DNA of 7,249 nucleotides, taken from NCBI GenBank assembly GCA_030036975.1, contig JASHSE010000517.1, forward strand, positions 1-7,249, written 5' to 3'. This DNA is from Xanthobacteraceae bacterium (GTDB lineage: Bacteria; Pseudomonadota; Alphaproteobacteria; Rhizobiales; Xanthobacteraceae). Below, piece after piece: positions 1-5,013 of the stretch (the stretch's first letter is position 1; each line of letters starts with the position of its first letter). The translations under genes and the position numbers were made by a program. The notes under the pieces are model-generated. The model was not told the origin of the DNA. It did no database searches and saw nothing but the letters and a program-made list of their open reading frames with translations.

Positions 1-249
1 TTGGAAAAATCCGGCGGCAAGATCGATCTCGTCGTCTCCGACGTCGTCATGCCGGAGATGGACGGCCCAACGCTGCTGCGCGAATTGCGCAAGCGCAATC
101 CCGGCTTGAAGATCATTTTCGTGTCCGGTTACGCCGAGGACGCGTTCCAGAAGCATTTGCCGGCTGACGGCCAGCAATTCGATTTTTTGGCCAAGCCCTT
201 CACGCTCAAGCAGCTGGTCGCCAAGGTGAAGGAGACCATGGCGGCGTAG
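1..249 (+). CDS. cckA: Hybrid sensor histidine kinase CckA, C-terminal receiver domain (5' end outside window)
   Basis: This is the last 82 codons of a longer gene that enters from the left edge; the TTG at position 1 is probably an internal Leu codon, not a start. The visible part is the second half of a response-regulator receiver domain. The phospho-acceptor is Asp14 in VVSDVVMPEMDGP, the conserved Ser is in IIFVSGYAEDAF (residues 39-50), and the conserved Lys-Pro pair is in FLAKPFTLKQLV (62-73). These strings are almost diagnostic of CckA, the membrane hybrid kinase that feeds phosphate through ChpT to CtrA and CpdR to control the alphaproteobacterial cell cycle. The receiver accepts phosphate from the kinase's own His and passes it on. 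The stop is TAG at 247-249. The kinase, PAS and membrane regions lie outside the window. Another hybrid kinase with a CckA-like receiver is possible but less likely. Confidence 0.88.
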   Translation: MEKSGGKIDLVVSDVVMPEMDGPTLLRELRKRNPGLKIIFVSGYAEDAFQKHLPADGQQFDFLAKPFTLKQLVAKVKETMAA

Positions 250-584
250 CACGGCGCCCTGGCTTGTTGGTTTCCGCTACGCGCTACGCGCTTCGCCGCA
301 ACTTAAGCCGCGTGTAGGCTCGCGTAGCAGAGTGTGGGCGGATCGCTGGCAACGATTCGACCCAAATTTTTGCCGCTTCCTCACTGTATGAAATGAAATT
401 CTTCGGCACAGCGCGCGGTGCGACAGACGCGCGCGCGGCGCTTTGCGACATTCATCCCACAAGGCGCCGGCTCATAATAAGCAAACCGCCGCCGTAAATT
501 TTGCGTAAACGGGGGACGGGGCGGCACCATTTTCGGATGCACGGTGCTGCAGACTGCGGCCAATCGGGGAGGCGAGAGACAGTC
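250..584. other. Intergenic region after cckA, no gene supported
   Basis: This 335-bp stretch separates cckA from the Tim44-like gene. I see no convincing gene in it. It has a tandem GCTACGCG pair (276-283 and 283-290, sharing one base) and the inverse copy CGCGTAGC at 321-328, which could fold into an 8-bp stem with a long loop downstream of cckA. The later part (365-400 and 470-500) is more AT-rich than its surroundings and could hold the promoter of the next gene, but I cannot point to reliable -35 and -10 boxes. Minus-strand frames here lack ribosome binding sites and recognisable protein features. Confidence 0.5.
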
Positions 585-1166
585 GTGACATCGCTGCGCT
601 GGCTGCAATCGGTGGCGAGGCTCGTTGCGCTCGCCGCGGCGCTCCTGGCGGGTGCCGACGAGTCCGATGCGCGCGTGGTCGGCGGTTTGAACGTTGCTGC
701 GCATGCCGTCTTTGTTCGCGCGAACCTCGTTGCTGCCGCCGGCGGGTCGGAGCGCCGCGACGCGAGCTTGGCGCAAATGCCGCCGGCGGGAGGCTCGCTG
801 AGCGATTTGTTTCATCGCGGCGGCCTGCTCGGTGGATTTGCCGCAGGCTTTCTGGGTTGCGGTCTGCTCGGCTTGTTGTTCGGCCGCGGGCTGGTCGGCG
901 AGCTTGGCGGCGTGCCATCCTATCTGGGCCTATTGTTTCAGCTCGCGCTCGTGCTCATGCTGTGCCGACTGATCTGGAGCCGCTGGCACCACGTCGATCT
1001 GGCCGGCGTCGCCGGCATGTCGCCGCGGCAATTGGCCGATCCGTATTTGCGCTCCCGCGACGACGTGCACGCCGGCTTGGATTCCGTGACCCCGCCCGAC
1101 GATCAAACGCCGCCGCGGAACGGAAGTGCGCAGAACATCAAACAGGTGCGTAAGCCGCGCGAGTGA
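585..1166 (+). CDS. Short Tim44-like-N-terminal membrane protein, lacking the Tim44 domain
   Basis: The product is 193 residues from a GTG at 585, preceded by GGGAGG at 567-572. The frame also opens at a TTG at 501, but the GTG places a normal signal peptide at the N-terminus: Arg near the start, hydrophobic ARLVALAAALLAG (11-23), then a likely cleavage site near ESDA|RVV. After a low-complexity Ala-rich stretch come a Gly/Leu-rich segment (about 79-108, GGLLGGFAAGFLGCGLLG) and a clear membrane helix (about 113-131, YLGLLFQLALVLMLCRLIW). This order (signal peptide ending in DAR, Gly-rich hydrophobic run, membrane helix ending in Trp and basic residues) matches the N-terminal half of bacterial Tim44-domain proteins. 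Those proteins continue into a globular Tim44 domain; here the chain ends about 60 polar residues later. It may be a naturally short paralogue or a truncated gene. Its function is unknown, with probable inner-membrane location. It converges on the lipoprotein gene with a 12-base gap. Confidence 0.68.
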   Translation: MTSLRWLQSVARLVALAAALLAGADESDARVVGGLNVAAHAVFVRANLVAAAGGSERRDASLAQMPPAGGSLSDLFHRGGLLGGFAAGFLGCGLLGLLFGRGLVGELGGVPSYLGLLFQLALVLMLCRLIWSRWHHVDLAGVAGMSPRQLADPYLRSRDDVHAGLDSVTPPDDQTPPRNGSAQNIKQVRKPRE

Positions 1167-1178
1167 ATATGCCGCTGC

Positions 1179-1355
1179 CTAGTGCGGCGGCGGATCGTCG
1201 TGACAGGCGTGCGGCGCCGGCGGACCCCAGCGGCTTAGATCCGGAATGTCGCACTTGCTGCAGGCGCCGAGCGCGAGCGCAAAGCCGAGCAGCAACAACA
1301 GCCGCAAGCCCGTGGCTGCGACTGCCGGCGCGGCACTTGATACTGCTCCTCGCAT
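1179..1355 (-). CDS. Very small putative lipoprotein
   Basis: Read from the ATG at 1355 the product is 58 residues; a second ATG at 1379 would give 66. AGGA sits only two bases before the 1379 ATG and the 1355 site has only a weak purine run, so the start is unsettled. The N-terminus is a lipoprotein signal peptide: hydrophobic LRLLLLLGFALA followed by the lipobox LGAC, with lipidation expected on Cys32 (counted from the 1355 start). The mature peptide is only about 27 residues, SKCDIPDLSRWGPPAPHACH plus an acidic, Pro-rich tail. It keeps two more Cys residues that could form a disulfide. Small lipoproteins with an ACSKCD start and a CH near the end are, as I recall, common in Bradyrhizobium relatives and have no assigned role. 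The hydrophobic core, exact lipobox and conserved-looking tail make a chance frame unlikely. It should be anchored at the inner or outer membrane. Confidence 0.72.
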   Translation of the reverse strand: MRGAVSSAAPAVAATGLRLLLLLGFALALGACSKCDIPDLSRWGPPAPHACHDDPPPH

Positions 1356-1379
1356 GATCGCACTCGCTCGCTGACGCAT

Positions 1380-1558
1380 TGTCCTGCGTTCGCCGGCCGC
1401 CCATCCTCACCGCCCGCGACCCGCCCGCCGATTGGCAGAGTATCGCAGCAGAATTTCGTTTATCTTACCACGGGGCTTGCCCCGCCCGCCGCGGTCAGGC
1501 CGACTTGGCCCGCCAGGCGGCACAGCCGTCATTGTGGAGGAATTGGGAGGAAAGCGAT
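1380..1558. promoter_or_regulatory. Divergent intergenic region between lipoprotein and cupin genes
   Basis: The two flanking genes are transcribed away from this 179-bp stretch, so it should hold both promoters. A less GC-rich patch at 1441-1466 contains the run TTTCGTTTATCTT, a plausible place for a promoter, but no spacing to a convincing -35 box can be defended. A small GC hairpin, CGGGG-CTTG-CCCCG (1471-1484), lies between that patch and the cupin gene and would fall in the cupin 5' leader if transcription starts near 1470. Confidence 0.35.
1545..1551 (+). promoter_or_regulatory. Ribosome binding site of the cupin gene
   Basis: GGGAGGA lies seven bases before the ATG at 1559. It fixes the cupin start there, although the frame is open 60 codons further upstream. 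The resulting N-terminus (MDIYPCGSKPS) also matches the short family members. Confidence 0.85.
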
Positions 1559-1966
1559 ATGGACATTTATCCCTGCGGCTCAAAACCGTCGCGCCGCGGA
1601 TCGGCCGATTCGTTCACCGGCGTGGTCTGGCAGGACCCGATCATCGAGGCGCCGGCGCCGGCGCGGCTGCGTTCCGGCATCGTGCGCTTCGAGCCTGGCG
1701 CGCGCACGCATTGGCATACCCATCCGCTCGGCCAGACATTGCGCGTTTTGTCCGGCATCGGCCGGGTGCAGAGCTGGGGCGGCCCGGTGCGCGAGATCCG
1801 CGCCGGCGACGTGGTCTTCATCCCGCCCAACGAAAAGCATTGGCACGGCGCCGCGCCGACCATGCTCATGGTCCATGTCGCCATGCAGGAAGCGCTTGAC
1901 GGCAAACATGTCACCTGGATGGAGCCGGTCAGCGACGAGCAGTACAAGGCGGCGCCCGGGAAATAG
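1559..1966 (+). CDS. Small cupin, (R)-hydroxynitrile-lyase-like / carboxymuconolactone-pathway-type cupin
   Basis: The product is 135 residues, a single-domain cupin of the usual length, with no signal peptide (cytoplasmic). Cupin motif 1 is GARTHWHTHPLGQTLRVLSG (47-66) and motif 2 is GDVVFIPPNEKHWHG (83-97). The four metal ligands expected in this family are all present: His53, His55, Gln59 and His94. His96, His106 and Gln110 lie where active-site residues are reported in the manganese cupin hydroxynitrile lyase of Granulicella tundricola (GtHNL). From memory, the two align almost without gaps, including the ends FTG near residue 20 and DEQY near 127. GtHNL cleaves or forms cyanohydrins in vitro; the natural substrate of these cupins is not established, and many are annotated only as quercetin-dioxygenase-like. 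I am sure of the fold and metal site, and treat the lyase activity as a hypothesis. The GST gene follows on the same strand after 141 bases. Confidence 0.92.
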   Translation: MDIYPCGSKPSRRGSADSFTGVVWQDPIIEAPAPARLRSGIVRFEPGARTHWHTHPLGQTLRVLSGIGRVQSWGGPVREIRAGDVVFIPPNEKHWHGAAPTMLMVHVAMQEALDGKHVTWMEPVSDEQYKAAPGK

Positions 1967-1997
1967 CAGTGCGCAAGCGGAAGCTGCTTGACCGCTC

Positions 1998-2017
1998 ATT
2001 CCCGCGAAAGCGGGAAT
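1998..2017. repeat. Palindrome 1 between cupin and GST genes
   Basis: ATTCCCGC-GAAA-GCGGGAAT is a perfect 8-bp stem closed by a GAAA loop. Its flanks (TC before, CCAG after) match a dispersed intergenic repeat type I recall from Bradyrhizobium-like and other alphaproteobacterial genomes. It starts 31 bases after the cupin stop and could act as a transcript-end or RNA-stability element, but no T-run follows. Confidence 0.75.
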
Positions 2018-2055
2018 CCAGAAGGAGTGCACCCGCTTAAAAGCAAGCTCACTGG

Positions 2056-2085
2056 GTCCCCGCTTTTGCGCGCTTGCGCGGGGAC
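2056..2085. repeat. Palindrome 2 just upstream of the GST gene
   Basis: GTCCCCGC (2056-2063) pairs perfectly with GCGGGGAC (2078-2085) around a 14-base loop that contains a self-complementary GCGCGC. With palindrome 1 and the CCAG...CTGGG boundary it forms one composite intergenic repeat of about 90 bp. It ends ten bases before the GST ribosome binding site, so a folded transcript could affect GST expression. Confidence 0.7.
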
Positions 2086-2094
2086 GAGCGGCAC

Positions 2095-2100
2095 GGGAGA
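2095..2100 (+). promoter_or_regulatory. Ribosome binding site of the GST gene
   Basis: GGGAGA lies seven bases before the ATG at 2108. This selects 2108 over the frame-open start 40 codons upstream, whose extra residues would be encoded by the palindromic repeat. Confidence 0.75.
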
Positions 2101-2107
2101 TCGGGTC

Positions 2108-2824
2108 ATGCGCTACGAACTTTATTATTGGCCGAGCATTCAGGGCCGCGGCGAGTTCGTGCGGCTCGCTTTGGAAGAAGCCGGCGCCGATTACGTCGAC
2201 ATCGCGCGCCGGCCCGGCCAACGCGGCGTGCCGGCCATGATGAAAATCCTGGAAGACAAGCGGCGCAAGCAGCCGCCCTATGCGCCGCCGTTTCTCAAGG
2301 CCGGCAACACCGTCATCGCCCAGACCGCGCTCATTCTGCATTATCTCGGGCCGCGGCTAAAGCTCGCGCCGCGCGACGAGGCCGGACGTCTGTGGGCGCA
2401 TCAGCTGCAGCTCACCGTCACCGACCTCGTCGTGCTCATCCACGACACCCATCATCCGGTGTCGGGCTGGCTCTATTACGAGGAGCAGAAGCCGGCGGCC
2501 AAGCGCCGCACCGCGGATTTCTGGCGCTACCGCATGCCGAAATTCTTCGGCTATTTCGAACGCGTGCTGGAAAACAACGGCGGCAAGTTTATGGTCGGGC
2601 GGCGGCTCAGTTACGTCGATCTGTCGATGTTTCAGATCGTCGAGGGGCTGCGCTACGCGTTCCCCAAACACATGAAACGTTTCGAGAAGCGCGTGCCGCT
2701 CCTGGTCGCGCTGCACGACCGCGTCGCGGCGCGGCCGCGCATTAAGGCCTATCTCGCCTCGGAGCGTCGCATTCCATTCAGCCAATGGGGCATTTACCGC
2801 TATTTCAAGGAGCTGGACGGGTGA
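2108..2824 (+). CDS. Glutathione S-transferase family protein
   Basis: The product is 238 residues, cytoplasmic, with normal GST length. The thioredoxin-like N-terminal domain opens with YELYYWPSIQGRGEFVRLAL; the Tyr pair at 6-7 is where Tyr-type GSTs place the catalytic Tyr, and GRGEFVRL is the start of the first helix. The cis-Pro region is YAPPFLK (58-64) and the glutathione gamma-Glu contact is the Gln-Thr pair at 72-73 (IAQTALILHYLG). The all-helical C-terminal domain carries the folding N-cap box SYVD at 168-171 (motif S/T-x-x-D). The sequence fits the sigma/alpha/mu-like bacterial group better than the beta class, since there is no Cys10-type residue. Such enzymes add glutathione to electrophiles or reduce peroxides; the actual substrate cannot be read here. 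A shared role with the cupin upstream is only suggested by order and strand. The stop is followed within six bases by a palindromic repeat. Confidence 0.92.
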   Translation: MRYELYYWPSIQGRGEFVRLALEEAGADYVDIARRPGQRGVPAMMKILEDKRRKQPPYAPPFLKAGNTVIAQTALILHYLGPRLKLAPRDEAGRLWAHQLQLTVTDLVVLIHDTHHPVSGWLYYEEQKPAAKRRTADFWRYRMPKFFGYFERVLENNGGKFMVGRRLSYVDLSMFQIVEGLRYAFPKHMKRFEKRVPLLVALHDRVAARPRIKAYLASERRIPFSQWGIYRYFKELDG

Positions 2825-2829
2825 CTTGT

Positions 2830-2884
2830 CGTCCTCACCCTGAGGCGCTCGGCGCGCAGCGCCGAGCCTCGAAGGGTGAGGACG
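2830..2884. repeat. Left arm of a palindromic repeat between convergent genes
   Basis: CGTCCTCACCCT (2830-2841) is the exact inverse complement of AGGGTGAGGACG (2873-2884). Nested inside is a second perfect stem, GCTCGGCGC (2847-2855) with GCGCCGAGC (2859-2867), around a three-base loop. This is a dispersed intergenic repeat of the type common in Bradyrhizobium relatives. It lies six bases after the GST stop and could serve as a factor-independent end for transcripts from either side, although no T-run is present. Confidence 0.8.
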
Positions 2885-2899
2885 ATGCGCCTCGGCCTA

Positions 2900-2938
2900 C
2901 ATCCTTCGAGGCGCGCCTTCGGCGCGCACCTCAGGATG
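2900..2938. repeat. Right arm of the palindromic repeat between convergent genes
   Basis: CATCCT (2900-2905) pairs with AGGATG (2933-2938). The core is a perfect 7-bp stem, GCGCGCC-TTC-GGCGCGC (2911-2927). Its outer sequence (ATCCTTCGAGGCG, CACCTCAGGATGAGG) is a diverged copy of the left arm, so the whole 2830-2938 block looks like two related hairpins 15 bases apart. It sits just downstream of the CoA-transferase stop on the other strand. Confidence 0.78.
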
Positions 2939-2958
2939 AGGGAACAAACAAATACGCG

Positions 2959-4353
2959 CTATTGCGGCCACGCTGGCGGGTGCGTGCCGAGCGGCACGGC
3001 GGGCCGGGCCCAATGCGGCGGCGTTTCCGACAGCGTGGCGGCGTGGCGCACAGCGGTGAGCGTGCCGAAGCCGGACGGCGTCTCCGCCATCAGATCGCGC
3101 ACGTCGGCAAAACGCGGGTCCGGGCATTTGACACCGTCGATGCGGCCGAGTCCGCGCAGCCAGCTGGCGGTCTGCGCCAGCGAGCAGCGCACGTGCCACG
3201 AGCCGCCCTGTTCCGCGCGGCGGATAAGCGCCGCCATCGCCGCAAAGGCAAGCAGATAACCGGTGGCATGGTCGAGTTCCTGCGCCGGCAGCGGGCGCGG
3301 CTCGTTTTCAGCGAACGCTTCGGCTTCGGCAATGTTGAAGCCGCTCGCGGTCTGCACCAGCGAGTCAAAACCGCGCCGCTTCGCCCAGGGGCCGTCATGG
3401 CCGTAGGCGCACAGCGACACGTAGACGATGCCGGGCCGCAGCCTCGCCAAATGCTGCGGGCCGAAGCCGAACGCGGCGATGGCGCCGGGCCGATAGCCTT
3501 GTACGAAAACGTCAACTTCGCGGGCCAGCGCTGCGAGCGTTTCGCGTTCGGCCGCCTGCCGCAAATCGAGCGACGTCGATAATTTGCCGCGGCCGGTGTC
3601 GATGATAAGCGGCAGCATTCCCGGCAAATGTTGCGCGGTGACAAGCAGCACGTCGGCGCCGTGCGCCGCTAAGGTGCGGCCGCACACCGGCCCGGCGATG
3701 ATACGGGTGAGGTCGAGCACTTTTGTGCCGGACAGCGGTCGCGTGGCGGCCGGCAGCGGCTGCCTCGGCGCATCGCCGATGCGCTCGATGGAAAACAGCG
3801 GCAGTTGCGCCAGCGCGCGTCCCTGCGGATGCGCGTCCCATTCGGCGAACGAGCGGCAGGCGGTGACGACGAGGCCGGCCGCCGCGGCAGCGTTCTCCAA
3901 ATCCTCGGCGCGCCAGCCTTCGAGCGTGCGGGCAACCGCGGCGCGGTCGTGGGCGCAGCCGAGGAGCTCGATCAGGCCGCTGCAATGATGCGGCAGGTTG
4001 GTGTGCAGCCGCGTCCAGCGGCCGTCGCCGCAACGGTACAGGCCGGCAATGCTGTCATGATACTCGTCCGGCACCTTGCCGGCGACGCGCAGATAGCGCT
4101 CGCTGCGGAATTCGATCGCCGCCGCCCGCATGTCGACAGCGACGCGCTGGCGCCGCCCGCCGCGCCGCCGCCACAGTTCGGCGGCCGCCAGCGCCGCCGC
4201 ACCGATGCTGGCCTGCGCCGCGGTGCCGATCGCAAACGACGACGGCAGCACCGGCTCGGCGCCGGTGAACTCGATGTCGCGCAACGCGGCCTCGTCGAGG
4301 CCGGCGCTGCGCCAGAGGCCGGAGAGTACGTCGATGGTTCGGGGCGGGGACAT
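2959..4353 (-). CDS. Class III CoA-transferase (CaiB/BaiF family) with a duplicated N-terminal segment
   Basis: The product is 464 residues, cytoplasmic. Residues 206-400 read as the first half of a CaiB/BaiF (formyl-CoA transferase-like) enzyme: PLSGTKVLDLTRIIAGP (206-222), AAHGADVLLV (229-238), GRGKLSTSLDL (254-264), VDVFVQGYRPG (280-290), IVYVSLCAYGHDGPW (309-323). Asp361 in QELDHATGYLL is the expected nucleophile that carries the acyl anhydride and glutamyl-like CoA ester. The C-terminus WARPAVPLGTHPPAW is also typical of the family. Residues 1-205 are unusual: they resemble the region that follows the catalytic Asp in normal enzymes (helix 41-80, then YRCGDGRWTRLHTN at 106-119, FAEWDAHPQGRALA at 169-182). 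Residues 41-82 align with 358-399 without gaps, but Thr44 stands where Asp361 is. I recall whole-length relatives with this layout, so it looks like a family trait. No good ribosome site precedes the ATG. The GlcG-like gene ends 13 bases upstream. The substrate is unknown. Confidence 0.93.
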   Translation of the reverse strand: MSPPRTIDVLSGLWRSAGLDEAALRDIEFTGAEPVLPSSFAIGTAAQASIGAAALAAAELWRRRGGRRQRVAVDMRAAAIEFRSERYLRVAGKVPDEYHDSIAGLYRCGDGRWTRLHTNLPHHCSGLIELLGCAHDRAAVARTLEGWRAEDLENAAAAAGLVVTACRSFAEWDAHPQGRALAQLPLFSIERIGDAPRQPLPAATRPLSGTKVLDLTRIIAGPVCGRTLAAHGADVLLVTAQHLPGMLPLIIDTGRGKLSTSLDLRQAAERETLAALAREVDVFVQGYRPGAIAAFGFGPQHLARLRPGIVYVSLCAYGHDGPWAKRRGFDSLVQTASGFNIAEAEAFAENEPRPLPAQELDHATGYLLAFAAMAALIRRAEQGGSWHVRCSLAQTASWLRGLGRIDGVKCPDPRFADVRDLMAETPSGFGTLTAVRHAATLSETPPHWARPAVPLGTHPPAWPQ

Positions 4354-4366
4354 AAGGGAAGGGAGC

Positions 4367-4765
4367 TTAACCCAACACCGCGGCGCCGGCTTGGGCCACC
4401 TGCTCGTCCTCGTGCGATTGCACCCCGGAGACGCCGATGGCGCCGACGCATTCGTTCTGGTGCAAGAGCGGCACCGCGCCCTGGATCAGGAGGCCGGCCG
4501 GGAAACTGACGAAGGCCGGCCGCTCCTTGACGCGGTCCTCGAAGAACTTGCTCGGCCGCTTGGTCATCGCCGAGGTGCGCGCCTTGCCGAGCGAGACTTC
4601 GGCAGAGACGGCGGCGCAGCCGTCCATGCGCACAAAGCCGAGCAGATAGCCGCCGTCGTCGACGATCGAAATCGCTACCGCCCATTTGTGCTCGCTTGCT
4701 TTGGCCTCGCAAGCCGTCAACATCTTCTTCACGTCCGCCAAGGTCAGGCTCGGTTTGGTGCGCAT
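4367..4765 (-). CDS. GlcG/HbpS-like (haem-degrading-domain family) protein
   Basis: The product is 132 residues, the usual size of a stand-alone member of the family that includes GlcG, HbpS and the PduO C-terminal domain. It has no signal peptide. Conserved blocks are visible in order: SIVDDGGYLLGFVRMDGC (33-50), SLGKARTSAMTKRPSKFF (58-75), and VGAIGVSGVQSHEDEQVAQA (107-126). The start is the ATG at 4765, twelve bases inside a TTG-opened frame, because a strong GGAGG lies five bases before it. Family members bind haem (HbpS) or cobalamin-related ligands (PduO domain), while GlcG sits in glycolate operons with no proven activity. The sequence shows no decisive ligand residue, so no reaction can be assigned. 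The CoA-transferase follows 13 bases downstream, almost certainly on the same transcript. This implies a role in the same acid or acyl-CoA pathway, but that is inference. Confidence 0.9.
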   Translation of the reverse strand: MRTKPSLTLADVKKMLTACEAKASEHKWAVAISIVDDGGYLLGFVRMDGCAAVSAEVSLGKARTSAMTKRPSKFFEDRVKERPAFVSFPAGLLIQGAVPLLHQNECVGAIGVSGVQSHEDEQVAQAGAAVLG

Positions 4766-4770
4766 GAAAT

Positions 4771-4775
4771 CCTCC
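4771..4775 (-). promoter_or_regulatory. Ribosome binding site deciding the GlcG-like start
   Basis: GGAGG on the minus strand, five bases before the ATG at 4765. It also lies inside the first codons of the longer TTG-opened frame, which argues against that longer frame. Confidence 0.8.
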
Positions 4776-4777
4776 AA

Positions 4778-5013
4778 TAACGCGGCCGCATCCTGGCTGT
4801 CAGCAAAAGCGGCGGCATGCTATTTTTCGCAGAAGCTGCTCTTTACACCACAAACCGCGTTGCAGGGAGGATCGAATGACGGCGATTTCAGTCAGGTCGT
4901 ATTTGGGTGGCCGTGACCCGCAGTGACATAATTACGTTCGCGACCGCGAAAGGCTTCGACGACGCGCGTTGGGCTCTTGTCTAGCTCATGATGAAGTTAA
5001 GTTGATTCAGTAT
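4778..5013. other. Gene-poor region upstream of the GlcG-like gene
   Basis: Bases 4781-4862 should hold the minus-strand promoter for the GlcG-like/CoA-transferase pair. A moderately AT-rich patch (4819-4860, with TATTTTT and TTTACACCACAAA) also faces the 16-codon plus-strand frame at 4876. I cannot define -35/-10 boxes with confidence. After 4926 the plus strand reads briefly open in another frame (ITFATAKGFDDARWALV, ending with TAG at 4981-4983). That could be the decayed remains of a gene, but it is too short to identify. Confidence 0.45.
4876..4926 (+). CDS. 16-codon reading frame with strong ribosome binding site (leader peptide or gene remnant)
   Basis: GGGAGGA (4865-4871) lies four bases before an ATG that opens MTAISVRSYLGGRDPQ, closed by TGA at 4924-4926. 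The ribosome site is better than those of several real genes in this window, and an AT-rich patch of promoter-like composition lies just upstream. The peptide has no run of one amino acid, so it does not look like a classic attenuator. It may be the first codons of a gene whose remainder was lost: the following 60 bases read on in a shifted frame and then meet the repeat at 5014. I recognise no homologue. A chance occurrence cannot be excluded. Confidence 0.3.
   Translation: MTAISVRSYLGGRDPQ

Noticed and set aside
501..584. TTG at 501 as start of the Tim44-like protein
   Set aside because: It adds 28 polar, charged residues in front of a normal signal peptide; the GTG at 585 gives the expected N-terminus.
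1998..2085. Possible short CRISPR or tandem array between cupin and GST genes
   Set aside because: The two units are palindromes of different sequence with no repeated spacer pattern; they fit a dispersed intergenic repeat.
2785..3582. 265-residue plus-strand frame after the GST gene
   Set aside because: It starts inside the GST gene, crosses the palindromic repeat and then runs antisense to the CoA-transferase; composition is Arg/Ala-rich noise.
3805..4780. Long plus-strand frames (3805-4509 and 4130-4780) opposite the CoA-transferase and GlcG-like genes
   Set aside because: No recognisable domains or ribosome sites, and the opposite strand encodes family-typical proteins throughout.
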